From Pseudolactococcus laudensis (GTDB lineage Bacteria; Bacillota; Bacilli; Lactobacillales; Streptococcaceae): a stretch of 56,764 nt of DNA. The notes under the pieces were generated by a model. That model ran no database searches. It saw only the letters and a list, made by a program, of their open reading frames with translations, and had not been told where the DNA came from. The stretch lies in assembly GCF_013449735.1 (NCBI RefSeq), contig NZ_JACBNY010000014.1, positions 1-56,764 of the forward strand. Reading direction: 5' to 3'. Numbering within the stretch: the stretch's first letter is position 1; every line of letters begins with the position of its first letter. Shown one piece after another: positions 28,109 to 37,755 of the stretch. Both the position numbers and the translations under genes were made by a program.

Positions 28109-28759
28109 CTATTGAAATATCTCACGAATTCTAACCACTTCCGCAAGGCTCAACTGACCAGGCGCACTAGTCTCACCCACCGATGCAAAGGTCCAACTAC
28201 TGCCAAAACTATCACTTGCTACTCGCGTGATTTTCCCAAGTTCACCCATGGCCATGGTCACTAGCGTTACATCTGGGTGTTCTTCCGAAAAACGCAGGGT
28301 TTCAGTCATCAGCCTTAGGACATCCGATTGCTTTTGTGGCATACCTGCAAATTTAACGACTTTTGCTCCTGATGCTGCCATTTTTGATAAAACATCTGGC
28401 AGATTTTGAGGAATTTGCGTGAAATCATGGTAGGATACAATAGCGTTGTCAGGCAATGAAATGGACGGAAATCTCAAAATTTCAACATCAACGTAAGCAA
28501 ATTCGGTTGAAAATTGATGAATTAATCTATCATAATCTTCTGCTGATAGGACAGGCTCAGCTTTATCTTCTGTTCGATAAGTAAAAATAATCCCTTGATT
28601 TGGAAACTGAGCCTTAATGTCTTGTGCTGCTTGCTTTAGATCAGGTATAGGCATGAAGTCTGCACGCCATTCGACCAAGTCGGCGTTAGCGTACTGGGCG
28701 GTATCGAGTTTAGCGATTTCGCTCAGGTTTTTTGGCATAATCGGAACAACTATTTTCAT
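28109..28759 (-). CDS. aroD: 3-dehydroquinate dehydratase, type I
   Basis: Dehydrates 3-dehydroquinate in the shikimate pathway through a Schiff base. Lys136 (VVKFAG) is the Schiff-base lysine and His111 (VSYHDF) the general base; Glu30/Arg32 (LVEWRAD) and Arg62 (TYRT) line the substrate site. The C-terminal SSWTFASVGETSAPGQ motif is typical of type I. It lies 3 nt after the RlmI-like gene and is apart from aroE and aroB, about 24 kb away. Confidence 0.95.
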   Translation of the reverse strand: MKIVVPIMPKNLSEIAKLDTAQYANADLVEWRADFMPIPDLKQAAQDIKAQFPNQGIIFTYRTEDKAEPVLSAEDYDRLIHQFSTEFAYVDVEILRFPSISLPDNAIVSYHDFTQIPQNLPDVLSKMAASGAKVVKFAGMPQKQSDVLRLMTETLRFSEEHPDVTLVTMAMGELGKITRVASDSFGSSWTFASVGETSAPGQLSLAEVVRIREIFQ

Positions 28760-28762
28760 TTG

Positions 28763-29899
28763 TTATTTAACCTCTAATACGAAGACTTTGAGATAGTCAG
28801 ATTGGGGGTCGCAAGAATTAGACGCAAAGTCTGCTGGTAATCTAAATTCCGCAACAATTTCAAATTTTTGAGTGCCGAATCCTTTGCTCAATTCGTCTAA
28901 AAAGTCCGAACGACTCAATCTGGCGTGATTGGTCGAGGCGATGATTTTACCGTGACGGTTTAATATTGGAAGCGCATCAGCAATAAGCTGGTGGTAATCT
29001 TTGGCGACTGAAAAGGTCATTTTTTTATTGCGAGCAAAACTTGGTGGGTCGATGACGATGAGGTCAAAACCTAGTTTTTTTCTAGCGGCATACTTCGCAT
29101 ACTCAAAAACGTCCATGACATGAAATTTGTGGGCATCAAGTGATAGGCCGTTGGCTTTGAAATGTGCCTCGGATAATTCTCGCGAACGTTTAGCTAAATC
29201 AACAGATGTCGTTGACTTTGCGCCTCCCATTGCCGATGCAACAGAAAAAGCTGCGGTGTAAGAAAACAAATTTAAGATATCTTTTCCGGCTGCCAAATAT
29301 TCAAGTAAGGCGCCTCGTACTTCATGTTGGTCTAGGAAGATACCTGTCATGAGACCGTCATTTAGGAAAACTTGGTATTTAACACCATTTTCTAAAATGA
29401 TAAATTTTTCTGGTGCCATTTTGCCGTAGATGTGGCTAGAAATCGGTAATTTGCTTTCAAAACGAACCTTTTCATAAGCGCCCAGAATTTCTGGAAAAAC
29501 AGTTTGAAAAGCTGATAGAATCTCATCTTTAAGTGTGTAAATGAAAGCATTATACCAGCTGAAAAGGGCATAATCACCATAGATATCAATAGTCATGCCA
29601 CCAAAACCATCACCATCTTGATTAAAAATGCGATAGGCTGTCGTTGATGCATCTTGCGCATAAGACTTGCGTTTATTTTTAGCATCTGTCAGGAGTTGGA
29701 TAAAATCAGTAGATGTGACTGTCCAACCAATCCCTTTATTTTGGCGTGAAAAATAAGCCTTGCTGACAAATTGGTGCTCAAAATAGAGGTCAGCAAATCC
29801 TTCAGTATAGCTATTGCCAGGAAAATCACGCGCATCAAGCACAGCAATTCCTTGGGAAATCTTTTTAGCAGCGTATTTATTTATCGTTAATTTAGTCAT
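28763..29899 (-). CDS. RlmI-like class I rRNA methyltransferase
   Basis: A 378-residue SAM-dependent methyltransferase of the RlmI/RlmK type that methylates 23S rRNA cytosine. It has an N-terminal PUA-like region, a central GGMTIDIYGDYALFSW segment, and the SAM domain with LNLFSYTAAFSVASAMGGA, SVDLAKRS and the catalytic-site IDPPSFARNK. The start (MTKLTINKYAAKKI) fits the family; no ribosome site precedes it and a perfect TATAAT ends 8 nt upstream. It is first in an rlmI-aroD unit. Confidence 0.88.
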   Translation of the reverse strand: MTKLTINKYAAKKISQGIAVLDARDFPGNSYTEGFADLYFEHQFVSKAYFSRQNKGIGWTVTSTDFIQLLTDAKNKRKSYAQDASTTAYRIFNQDGDGFGGMTIDIYGDYALFSWYNAFIYTLKDEILSAFQTVFPEILGAYEKVRFESKLPISSHIYGKMAPEKFIILENGVKYQVFLNDGLMTGIFLDQHEVRGALLEYLAAGKDILNLFSYTAAFSVASAMGGAKSTTSVDLAKRSRELSEAHFKANGLSLDAHKFHVMDVFEYAKYAARKKLGFDLIVIDPPSFARNKKMTFSVAKDYHQLIADALPILNRHGKIIASTNHARLSRSDFLDELSKGFGTQKFEIVAEFRLPADFASNSCDPQSDYLKVFVLEVK

Positions 29900-29907
29900 T
29901 ACTTTAA

Positions 29908-29913
29908 ATTATA
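29908..29913 (-). promoter_or_regulatory. -10 box of the rlmI-like gene, predicted leaderless
   Basis: On the minus strand a perfect TATAAT is followed after 8 nt by the ATG at 29899. No ribosome site is visible. Confidence 0.55.
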
Positions 29914-30028
29914 CACAAAAATCACTTTTATTGCTATGGTTTGAGGGATGATAAGGATAGTTTTAAGATAGACAAAACATTAAAAACACCTATTTTTTCA
30001 TAATTTCTGAAAATAGATGCATCAATAT

Positions 30029-30057
30029 TTGCGAAAAAGACTAAAAAAGCGTAAAAT
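30029..30057 (+). promoter_or_regulatory. Predicted ltaS promoter
   Basis: TTGCGA (30029-30034) and TAAAAT (30052-30057) are 17 bp apart. The leader would be about 75 nt and ends with AAAGGA before the TTG start. Confidence 0.6.
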
Positions 30058-30139
30058 GAAAGGAGATATTTTAGGGAGAATTTTGTCTTCCAATGAGGGT
30101 TGTACCTCTGAGGTTGACTATTAAAAGGAAACTACTAAC

Positions 30140-32305
30140 TTGTTAAAGAAATTTTCAAACATTGTTTCGACACGGCTTGGATTTACAGCTTTTTTAGTCA
30201 TTCTATTTTGGCTCAAGACTTTATTTGCATACTTTTTTAAATTTGATTTGGACTTTGACAACTCTTTTCAAATCCTTTTAGCAATCATCAATCCGATTTC
30301 AAGTTCACTTTTACTGATTGGGCTTGCACTTTATGCAAAAAATACCAAGCTTTACTATATTTTATCAATGGTCATCTATTTCGCTTTGACTGCTCTACTT
30401 TTTGCTAATTCGACCTATTTTGGTGAATTTACTGATTTCATCACAATCAATACGATGTTAGCAACTGGTAAAGTCTCTGCAGGATTAGGTGAATCTGCCC
30501 TCAACCTATTCAATCTAGGTGACCTCGTCTTTATAGCCGATTTTGTCTTGATTGGTATTTTGATGTGGCGTAAAGTCATTCGGTTTGACCAGAGACCATT
30601 TAACAAACGCGCAAGCTTTGCGATTACCTCTCTTTCAGTTTTAGCCTTTACAGTCAATCTTTTTATGGCTGAAATTGACCGTCCTGAACTTTTGAGTCGT
30701 GGTTTTTCTAATACTTACGTCGTCCGCTACCTCGGTATCGTTCCCTTTACTGTTTACGACGGGATTAATACTTATAAAACGAATCAGGTCCGTAAAGAAG
30801 CCAAAGCCACTGATGTTGATGAAGTTAAGAAATACATTACAGACAATTATGCCAAGCCTAACCCCGAGACTTTCGGGATTGCTAAAGGCCGAAATGTTAT
30901 CTACATTCATTTGGAAAGTTTCCAACAGTTTTTAATCAACTATAAACTGAAGGTCACAGACCCTGAAACCAAGGTCGAAAAAGACTACGAAGTGACACCG
31001 TTTCTCAATTCGCTTTTCGGCTCAAAAGAAACTTTCGCTTTTGACAACTTCTTCCACCAAGTCAAAGCTGGTAAGACATCCGATGCTGAAACCCTAATGG
31101 AAAATTCCTACTTTGGTTTGAACCAAGGCTCATTTTTCGTCAGCAATGGTGGTAAGAATACCTTCCAAGCAGCACCTGACATCCTAGGACAGGTGGGTGG
31201 TTATACCTCTGCTGTCTTCCATGGTAATGTCGGTTCATTCTGGAATCGAAATGAAACTTATAAACGCTTAGGTTATGATTACTTCTTCGATCAAACTTAC
31301 TTTGACGTTGATAAATCGAATTCTTTCCAATATGGTCTACATGATAAATACATGTTTGATGATTCTATTAATTATCTGGAACATTTACAACAGCCTTTCT
31401 ATACAAAATTTATCACTGTATCCAATCACTATCCTTATGTTCAATTTGACGGTGATGAATCAGGTTTCCCATTGGCTAATACCAAGGATGAAACAATTAA
31501 TGGTTATTTTGCAACAGCTAACTATCTAGACTCTGCTGTTAAAGAATTCTTTGATTATCTCAAAGCATCTGGTGTTTATAAGAACTCTGTTATCGTACTT
31601 TATGGTGACCACTACGGAATTTCAAACTCTCGAAACCCTGACCTGGCTGAATTATTAGGTAAGGACAAGGAAACTTGGTCCAACTATGATAATGCCATGC
31701 TCCAACGCGTTCCTTATATGATTGTCGTGCCTGGTATGGATAAAGGTCATGTTAATCACACTTATGGTGGTGAGCTTGACAATCTCCCAACGCTGCTGCA
31801 TCTCCTTGGCATTGATAGTAGTAAGTATCCTGAACTTGGGCAAGATTTACTGAGTCCAGACCATCGCAACTTACTCGCGATGCGAGCAACCGATAACTGG
31901 GTTTCTCCGACATTGACCAACTACTCTGGTAGAATTTATAAAACGCAGACGGGAGAAGAAATTACCAATCCTGACCCGACTACCAAAAATGAAATTGATA
32001 CGAATAATAAGAAGACTGAAGAATTACTGAAGATTTCAGATGCGATTACGACGGGGGATTTGATTCGTTTCTGGCCAAATGATGGTCTCAAAACTATCGA
32101 TCCAAATGATTATTCTTATGTCAAAGGCTTGCAGAAGGCTAAGGCTATTGAGAAGAAACTGGGAGATAAATCGACTTCTATCTACTCTCTAAATGGTGGT
32201 AAGTCGACGAAAGACCTCTGGAAAACTGAGACTTTCAAAGAGTTACATCCTGAACTTGCGACAGAAAATTCAAGTGAGTCATCTAGTAGTTCAAGTAAAA
32301 AATAA
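30140..32305 (+). CDS. ltaS: Lipoteichoic acid synthase family protein
   Basis: Polymerises glycerol phosphate from phosphatidylglycerol onto the lipoteichoic acid anchor outside the membrane. The first 180 or so residues hold about five membrane segments, then a linker and an extracellular sulfatase-fold domain. Glu259 (IHLESFQQ) and Thr313 (AGKTSDAE) match the metal ligand and catalytic Thr of LtaS, and YGDHYG gives the Asp/His pair. The start is TTG behind AAAGGA. The C-terminus is Ser-rich. It converges on an SDR gene with a shared terminator. At 721 residues it is slightly longer than many family members. Confidence 0.92.
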   Translation: MLKKFSNIVSTRLGFTAFLVILFWLKTLFAYFFKFDLDFDNSFQILLAIINPISSSLLLIGLALYAKNTKLYYILSMVIYFALTALLFANSTYFGEFTDFITINTMLATGKVSAGLGESALNLFNLGDLVFIADFVLIGILMWRKVIRFDQRPFNKRASFAITSLSVLAFTVNLFMAEIDRPELLSRGFSNTYVVRYLGIVPFTVYDGINTYKTNQVRKEAKATDVDEVKKYITDNYAKPNPETFGIAKGRNVIYIHLESFQQFLINYKLKVTDPETKVEKDYEVTPFLNSLFGSKETFAFDNFFHQVKAGKTSDAETLMENSYFGLNQGSFFVSNGGKNTFQAAPDILGQVGGYTSAVFHGNVGSFWNRNETYKRLGYDYFFDQTYFDVDKSNSFQYGLHDKYMFDDSINYLEHLQQPFYTKFITVSNHYPYVQFDGDESGFPLANTKDETINGYFATANYLDSAVKEFFDYLKASGVYKNSVIVLYGDHYGISNSRNPDLAELLGKDKETWSNYDNAMLQRVPYMIVVPGMDKGHVNHTYGGELDNLPTLLHLLGIDSSKYPELGQDLLSPDHRNLLAMRATDNWVSPTLTNYSGRIYKTQTGEEITNPDPTTKNEIDTNNKKTEELLKISDAITTGDLIRFWPNDGLKTIDPNDYSYVKGLQKAKAIEKKLGDKSTSIYSLNGGKSTKDLWKTETFKELHPELATENSSESSSSSSKK

Positions 32306-32309
32306 TAAC

Positions 32310-32347
32310 AAAAATAGATTAGCTGATTTGAGCTAATCTATTTTTTG
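32310..32347. terminator. Shared terminator between ltaS and the SDR gene
   Basis: A 14-bp perfect stem (32311-32324 with 32331-32344) with T runs on both strands. Confidence 0.85.
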
Positions 32348-32363
32348 TTATTGCATGTCATGA

Positions 32364-33134
32364 CTACTGTAGTAACCAGCCACCGTCTACTGAAATTAAT
32401 TGACCAGTTATGTAATTGGCCTCAGAGCTAGCCAAAAAAACTGCTTGATGCGCAATGTCATCACCTGTACCACGTTTGGATAAGGGTAAGCGGTCAACTA
32501 AGGCTTGGTAAACTGCTGGGTCACTATATTTTTCTCTTGTCATATCGGTATCAATACTACCTGGTAAAATCGCACTGACACGAATGCCTTGTTTGCCTAA
32601 ATTTTTGGCAAGGTTTTTCGTTGCTTTATTCAGTCCTGCCTTACTGACACCATAGATGAGATTACGTTCTTCATCAAATTTAGAGGCAATTGAGCTAATA
32701 TTGATAATACTACCAAAATCATCTTGTTTGGATACGAATTGGGCAGCGAAAGCTTGCGATAATAAGATAGGTGCAAGCAAATTGACTTGCAGCACACGTT
32801 GGCTATCACTCAAGTTAATATCTGCTAGACTGGCAGTAGCGGATATACCTGCGTTGTTAACTAATATATCGACTGGTTCTCCACCCAATAGGTCTTCTAC
32901 TTGATTAAAAACTGCTCTAGCATCTGTCAGAACAGCCAAATCTAAAATCAAGCCTTTAACTGACTGGATGCCATTAGTCTGAAACTGTGACAAAGCTTGA
33001 GTTAGCGTGTCCTCACGAGTTGCTGTAATTACAACCTTGGCACCTTTAGCTGCAAAACGACTGGCAATGGCAAAGCCAATGCCGCGAGAGCCACCAGTAA
33101 CAAGGACATTTTTGCCTTTAAAGTCTTGACTCAT
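32364..33134 (-). CDS. SDR-family oxidoreductase (FabG-like)
   Basis: A 256-residue short-chain dehydrogenase. The cofactor loop TGGSRGIG, the NNAGIS motif, the catalytic Ser in INISSIAS and YGVSK (Tyr/Lys) are all present, and the C-terminus GQLISVDGGW is typical. It could reduce a 3-oxoacyl group, but it is not in a fatty-acid cluster. It follows the amino-acid ABC ATPase gene on the same strand, separated by a copy of the structured intergenic repeat that ends next to its AAAGGAG ribosome site. Substrate unknown. Confidence 0.87.
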   Translation of the reverse strand: MSQDFKGKNVLVTGGSRGIGFAIASRFAAKGAKVVITATREDTLTQALSQFQTNGIQSVKGLILDLAVLTDARAVFNQVEDLLGGEPVDILVNNAGISATASLADINLSDSQRVLQVNLLAPILLSQAFAAQFVSKQDDFGSIINISSIASKFDEERNLIYGVSKAGLNKATKNLAKNLGKQGIRVSAILPGSIDTDMTREKYSDPAVYQALVDRLPLSKRGTGDDIAHQAVFLASSEANYITGQLISVDGGWLLQ

Positions 33135-33144
33135 AATACCACTC

Positions 33145-33240
33145 CTTTCTGCGATTTCACTTTCTGAAATCTTGAAACTCGACCTACACTAACACGCCAA
33201 CCAAGCAAGGTCAATTGCAAGTTTAAGCTCGTACAAAGTC
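33145..33240 (-). repeat. Structured intergenic repeat, copy R1
   Basis: A 96-bp copy read on the minus strand, starting GACTTT inside the end of the ABC ATPase gene and ending AGAAAG at the SDR ribosome site. It shows an outer stem UGACC/GGUCG enclosing an inner stem, the conserved AGUUUCAAG, then the hairpin GATTTCA/TGAAATC (loop of 5). The other copies are at 44439, 47729 and 47824. Confidence 0.75.
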
Positions 33241-33972
33241 CCCTAATATTCTCGCCAAAAACTGTTGTGTCCGCTCTTCTTTTGGAAACTCGAAGATTTC
33301 TTCTGGCCGACCTTGTTCAACAATTACGCCACCGTCCATAAAGACAACTTCGCTTGCTACTTCTTTAGCAAAGCCCATTTCATGCGTTACAACAACCATG
33401 GTTTTTCCGGCTTTAGCTAGAGATTTCATAATTGCTAAAACATCACCAACAAGTTCTGGGTCAAGCGCACTCGTTGGCTCATCAAACAATAGCACTTTAG
33501 GTTCGGCTGCGATAGCGCGTGCAATACCGACACGTTGCTGCTGCCCACCAGACAACTGGCTCGGATAATGATGCGCAAACTCACGCAAACCAACTTTTTC
33601 TAGCACATCCTGAGCAATCGTTTTAGCCGCATTTTTGGATAACCCTAGACCATAAATCAACCCTTCTGTGATATTTTGTTCAGCCGTTTTATTCGCAAAC
33701 AAATTATAATTTTGAAAGACAAAGCCAGTATGTTTACGAATACCTTGAATATCTTGCTTTGTCGCATTGGCAATCTCAATCGTCTCACCGTCTAGCTCAA
33801 TTGAGCCTGAATCCGCTGGCTCTAAAAAATTAATACTACGTAAAAGGGTCGTCTTCCCCGATCCCGAAGGGCCCAAAATTACGACCACATCGCCTTGGTT
33901 GACAGTTAAATCAATCCCTCTCAAGACCTCATGACTGCCAAATTGCTTGTGCAAGTTACGGATGTTCAGCAT
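33223..33972 (-). CDS. Amino-acid ABC transporter ATP-binding protein
   Basis: The ATPase of a polar amino-acid importer. Walker [10 protein letters not shown] (34-42), signature LSGGQQQR, Walker B VLLFDEP and the His-loop [10 protein letters not shown] are all in order, and the 249 residues match GlnQ/TcyN proteins. It overlaps the upstream permease gene by 17 nt. The gene order (binding protein, two permeases, ATPase) resembles cystine or other sulfur amino-acid systems. Its last codons (DFVRA) lie inside the structured repeat R1. Confidence 0.92.
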   Translation of the reverse strand: MLNIRNLHKQFGSHEVLRGIDLTVNQGDVVVILGPSGSGKTTLLRSINFLEPADSGSIELDGETIEIANATKQDIQGIRKHTGFVFQNYNLFANKTAEQNITEGLIYGLGLSKNAAKTIAQDVLEKVGLREFAHHYPSQLSGGQQQRVGIARAIAAEPKVLLFDEPTSALDPELVGDVLAIMKSLAKAGKTMVVVTHEMGFAKEVASEVVFMDGGVIVEQGRPEEIFEFPKEERTQQFLARILGDFVRA

Positions 33973-34726
33973 ATAAAACTCCTTTCTCTAGCTTATCTTT
34001 CTCAACGCTCTGACGCGTCACTTTTTTCGGTAAAATGCGTCTGTCTAGGGCGACATAGTCGGCTAACTTTTTGAAAACGAACTGAATCCCAGTACACACC
34101 AAAATGTAGATAGCGAAGATGACCAGATAGCTTTCGGCATAATTATAGCCATAACTGGCCTGAATTTTGGCAATAGCGGTGATATCTTTTACAGTCATGA
34201 CAAAAACAAGCGAGGTTGCTTTAACTAGCGTAATCGCGAGATTACACAAGTTTGGCAAGCTTGAAACCAAGGCTTGCGGTAAAATAATCCGAGCGTAAAT
34301 ATGAAAGCTTGATAGATTAGCCACCTTGCCTGCCTCAAACTGTCCACCGTCAACGGCGAGTAAGGCCGAGCGAAAAATTTCAGCGACTGCTGCAATGGCA
34401 ACAAGTAGAAAAACGGTACAGGCGTAAAATAAGGGGTTGACCTTAAAGATGTCAACTGCGATATCATGTGCTTTAAAAAAAGCATTAAGAAAACTTGGCA
34501 CAAAGCTGTAAAAAAGTAGAATCAAAAGAATCAAAGGTGTACCACGAATAATCAACGTATATAGTCTAGCCAATTGACTAAGGACGGGTATTTTTTTGAG
34601 CCGTGCAATTGCTAGCAATAATCCAAAAGGTAGTGCTGCAATCAAGGCGAAAAAGGTGATGAAAAGTGTCGTTGGAACACCTTTTAAACTTTCGATAAAG
34701 GTTGCGATTAAATAATCAATAGCCAT
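33956..34726 (-). CDS. Amino-acid ABC transporter permease
   Basis: A 256-residue HisM/TcyM-type permease with about five membrane segments. The coupling loop for the ATPase reads [20 protein letters not shown] (EAA motif). The start codon shares one base with the stop of the upstream permease (TAATG) and the end overlaps the ATPase gene, so the three are translationally coupled. Two different permeases suggest a heterodimeric channel. Confidence 0.9.
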   Translation of the reverse strand: MAIDYLIATFIESLKGVPTTLFITFFALIAALPFGLLLAIARLKKIPVLSQLARLYTLIIRGTPLILLILLFYSFVPSFLNAFFKAHDIAVDIFKVNPLFYACTVFLLVAIAAVAEIFRSALLAVDGGQFEAGKVANLSSFHIYARIILPQALVSSLPNLCNLAITLVKATSLVFVMTVKDITAIAKIQASYGYNYAESYLVIFAIYILVCTGIQFVFKKLADYVALDRRILPKKVTRQSVEKDKLEKGVLYAEHP

Positions 34727-35439
34727 TACGTTTCTCCCTCCAATCTTTGCCCTTTATGTCGACTCAATATTTTTTCAAGTTGTAGACTACCACCTTCTAT
34801 CAAAAGCGCCACTACCCAGTAAACTATGGTTACTGCAACATAAGTCTCTAAGCCAAAATTCCCTAAATTTCTAGAAATGATATTCTGAGCCTGCCCCATA
34901 ATATCAACATAGCCAATCATATAAGCCAGTGAGCCTTCTTTTAATAAGGTCAACAAATTATTGGCGATATTGGGTAACGCAATGACAAGAGCTTGAGGTA
35001 ATATGATTCTAAAAAACGTTCTGGTCTCAGATAAACCACTCACCAAACCTGCCTCAGTTTGACCTTTAGGAACAGCCAGATAGGCGGCCTCAAAAGTCAC
35101 TGCGATATTGGCTGAAAACAAGAGAACAAGCGCACTGATAACGAAAACACTTTTGGGCCAACCGTTGATATCTACCAAAAAGATAGTCTCAATTAGTTTT
35201 GGAAAGGCATAGAAGACCAAAAAAATGAGAACAATCGGTGGGGTACAGCGCATCGCCGAGATATAATATTGTGCTATTTTATACTTGACACTCCCTGTTT
35301 GTAAATGCCATTTTGCTAGAATAGCACCTAGGATTGCTCCCAAAAGTGCAGTTAAAACAACAATTTCTAGTGTTTTTGGAAATTTTGAGAGAATATCCGG
35401 TAAAACTGACCAGACGCGCTCTAGATGAAATGGAATCAT
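34726..35439 (-). CDS. Amino-acid ABC transporter permease
   Basis: A 237-residue permease partner with about five membrane segments and an EAA loop (TFEAAYLAVPKGQTEAGLV). The early RCTPPIVLIFLVFY segment is typical of the HisM-type family. It follows the binding-protein gene by 30 bp. With the second permease it probably forms the membrane channel. Confidence 0.9.
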   Translation of the reverse strand: MIPFHLERVWSVLPDILSKFPKTLEIVVLTALLGAILGAILAKWHLQTGSVKYKIAQYYISAMRCTPPIVLIFLVFYAFPKLIETIFLVDINGWPKSVFVISALVLLFSANIAVTFEAAYLAVPKGQTEAGLVSGLSETRTFFRIILPQALVIALPNIANNLLTLLKEGSLAYMIGYVDIMGQAQNIISRNLGNFGLETYVAVTIVYWVVALLIEGGSLQLEKILSRHKGQRLEGET

Positions 35440-35469
35440 AATATTTACCTCACCTCATACATCAGTAAC

Positions 35470-36351
35470 CTAGTCCTTCAAGTACGAAAAGACATCCTCA
35501 CCGAAATATTTCTTAGACAATTTTGTTAACGTCCCATCAGCCTCGAGTTCTTTTATCACTTTGTCGTAAGCTTTGGCGAAAGACTCATTTGTTGCATTTT
35601 TATGGATGATTGGATAAGTTGGAATCCCTTTATAAGGCACGTAAGACAGTTTGCTTGCATAGTCATGGTAAGGCCCGTCAGCTGCAAGTACTGAGTTGTC
35701 AAAGCTTAGTTTAATGTCGAAGAATCCATCGTAACGGCCTTCTAACAGCCAAGCGTAGGCATCACTAATTGTAAATTGATCGGCGGCATCTAATTTAATC
35801 GGGGTCTTAGGATTGGCAGCATTGAAATCTTCAATGACCTTATATTGGGCATTTTGTGGGCTGATAGGAATGAGTTTACCGTTTTGTTTCGCAAAATCTT
35901 CAAGATTGCTATATTTGGCTTTATCTGCTGTCCGATAAGTCAAGCCGATGACAGATGCCGCGATTTTTTCTTCTGGAATAATGAATTTCTGCTCACGTTC
36001 TGGTGTTTTCCAAGCACCCTTAGTACCGATATCGTATTTGCCAGATTCCAAACCAATCAACAAATCTTCATCACTTGTTGGGTTATAATTGAATTTATAA
36101 TCTGGCAGTTTTTCGTCCACCGCTTTTAAAACTTGAACTTCAAAGCCATCTGATTCGCCCTTGTCATTCACAAAGTCATAGGGTTTATAACTTTGCGTGT
36201 GTGCGACTTGAAGGACTTTTTCGACTTTCGCTTTCGCACCGGTAGTTGGTATTTTTTTACTTTGTGTTGTTCTGACAGCAACAATTGCACCAGCAACAAC
36301 CACAACTGCTGCACCAATTAGGACTTTTTTATTTTTATAGAATTGTGTCAT
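35470..36351 (-). CDS. Amino-acid ABC transporter substrate-binding protein
   Basis: A 293-residue periplasmic-binding-fold protein of the polar amino-acid family, resembling TcyJ/TcyK cystine receptors (YKPYDFVNDKGESDGFEVQV, GLESGKYDIGTKG). The N-terminus is a single hydrophobic segment (VLIGAAVVVVAGAIVAV) with no lipobox Cys, so it is probably held by an uncleaved anchor rather than as a lipoprotein. AAGGAG precedes the ATG. It heads the transporter genes, 176 bp after the UroD-like gene. Confidence 0.88.
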   Translation of the reverse strand: MTQFYKNKKVLIGAAVVVVAGAIVAVRTTQSKKIPTTGAKAKVEKVLQVAHTQSYKPYDFVNDKGESDGFEVQVLKAVDEKLPDYKFNYNPTSDEDLLIGLESGKYDIGTKGAWKTPEREQKFIIPEEKIAASVIGLTYRTADKAKYSNLEDFAKQNGKLIPISPQNAQYKVIEDFNAANPKTPIKLDAADQFTISDAYAWLLEGRYDGFFDIKLSFDNSVLAADGPYHDYASKLSYVPYKGIPTYPIIHKNATNESFAKAYDKVIKELEADGTLTKLSKKYFGEDVFSYLKD

Positions 36352-36444
36352 AGATTATCTCCTTCAAAATGTCGGGGGGACTGTTTTGGTGTATCAATTT
36401 TTTCACGACGAGTAATCGCAGCATGAATGATGAAATAGATTTAA

Positions 36445-36458
36445 ACGACAGAGGTCGT
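36445..36458 (-). terminator. Weak hairpin between uroD-like and ABC genes
   Basis: ACGAC-AGAG-GTCGT (36445-36458) is followed in the minus direction by TTTAAAT. It may attenuate transcription into the transporter genes; the gap has no other clear signal. Confidence 0.3.
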
Positions 36459-36527
36459 GCATACTTTTTATCCATCTTACTAACATCAAAGGGCCGAAAC
36501 TCATTTTTAATATGATTGATATTGAAT

Positions 36528-37529
36528 TTAAACGGTAATTGGTTGTCTGAATGCGGCTTTTCTTGCAGCTTCCAAATGTTTCAGGTCAATGTCACGTGGA
36601 ACTGTGCAGTCAGCACCGATTAAGAAACGGGTATCATCGCCAAAAGCATTGATAATCTCTTGGGTTGCTACCGCAATATCATCTGTTGTACCTCGATAAA
36701 GGACGTCTTTTGTCGTATTGCCAAAACCACCTAATAGCACTTGATTCGGGAATATCTCTCGGCCTTGTGATAAGGGAACACCTTCAACAGCTGTCGCCCA
36801 ATTAATAATGTCTGCGGGATAGTTTGCAAAATCTGTTAAGCGATTACTAGCGCCTTCATAACCACAAATATGTAAAATGTTAGTGCCACCTGCTGCTTTA
36901 GCTGCTTTTAGGACAGCAACATCACTCGGTTTGATAAATTGATTAAAGATAGTTTGATCACTTGTGCTTTGGATGTTCTGTGTACTATAATAAATCCCGT
37001 CAGCACTACCTTGCTTGATAACCTTTGCTACTAAAGTAGCGATGTCATGGCTCACAATATCAAAGATATGAGCAATAGCCTGCTCACTATGTGTATTGAC
37101 AAAGTTAACTAACTGGTTGTCACCGCCCAAGGCGATTTTTAAGTAGGTTGCGGGGGCAAAAATATTGTAGAAAGAGAAAATATCTTCGCTAAATTGCGCA
37201 TGTTGCGCTTTGACTAGTGCAACTTGCTCTGTTATCCAAATATGGTCATGTCCGATTGATGTGACTGCTAACAACTCAGCATCGCTAGCTGTGCGCCATT
37301 TTGAGGCATTTGGATAGTGAAAATAACCGTCGCTCATCAGTTTGATAAAATCTGGCTTAAAGTCTGAGATGAACTTTTGATGTCCCGTTACATTTTCAGC
37401 GATTAAATCAGCTTGACTAGTAGCTTCGTCTAATTCATCTTTGAAAAAGTGGTACCAAAAACCTGTTGGAATTCGGTCAACTGCTTGACCATCTAAAATG
37501 GCTTGAAATCTTGCTCTCTTTTCTGACAT
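36528..37529 (-). CDS. UroD-superfamily methyltransferase-like protein
   Basis: A 333-residue protein of the uroporphyrinogen decarboxylase superfamily. True UroD belongs to heme synthesis, but this one has HIC (ILHICGYEG) and a late Cys (IGADCTVP), matching the zinc site of MtaA/CmuA-type methyltransferases that move methyl groups to thiols. It lies between metE and an amino-acid ABC transporter on the same strand, so a role in methyl supply to methionine is the best inference. The start at 37529 (MSEKRARF) follows AGGAGG at normal distance. Confidence 0.82.
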   Translation of the reverse strand: MSEKRARFQAILDGQAVDRIPTGFWYHFFKDELDEATSQADLIAENVTGHQKFISDFKPDFIKLMSDGYFHYPNASKWRTASDAELLAVTSIGHDHIWITEQVALVKAQHAQFSEDIFSFYNIFAPATYLKIALGGDNQLVNFVNTHSEQAIAHIFDIVSHDIATLVAKVIKQGSADGIYYSTQNIQSTSDQTIFNQFIKPSDVAVLKAAKAAGGTNILHICGYEGASNRLTDFANYPADIINWATAVEGVPLSQGREIFPNQVLLGGFGNTTKDVLYRGTTDDIAVATQEIINAFGDDTRFLIGADCTVPRDIDLKHLEAARKAAFRQPITV

Positions 37530-37694
37530 TGTCAAATCCTCCTAAAATATGGTGTTGTTAGCTATTGCTTGTTATTATTTTAACCGCCAATACTCATCTT
37601 AGACTTTCTTTTTTTCAATTTCGGTATTAATATTTTTTAATGCCTTTTATTTATTTGACAATTTCATCTCAATTCTTTATCTGTTGACAAAGTA

Positions 37695-37733
37695 AAAAGA
37701 TTGAAAGTCGATAGAAACAACTTTCAATCTTTT
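37695..37733 (-). terminator. metE terminator
   Basis: A 14-bp stem (37695-37708 with 37720-37733) with a T run in the minus direction, about 25 bp beyond the metE stop. Confidence 0.8.
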
Positions 37734-37755
37734 AAATTTTATATAACTCAAGTCA

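Noticed and set aside
29985-30020. CodY-type box upstream of ltaS
   Set aside because: AATTTCTGAAAATA needs a gap to match AATTTTCWGAAAATT, too weak to report.
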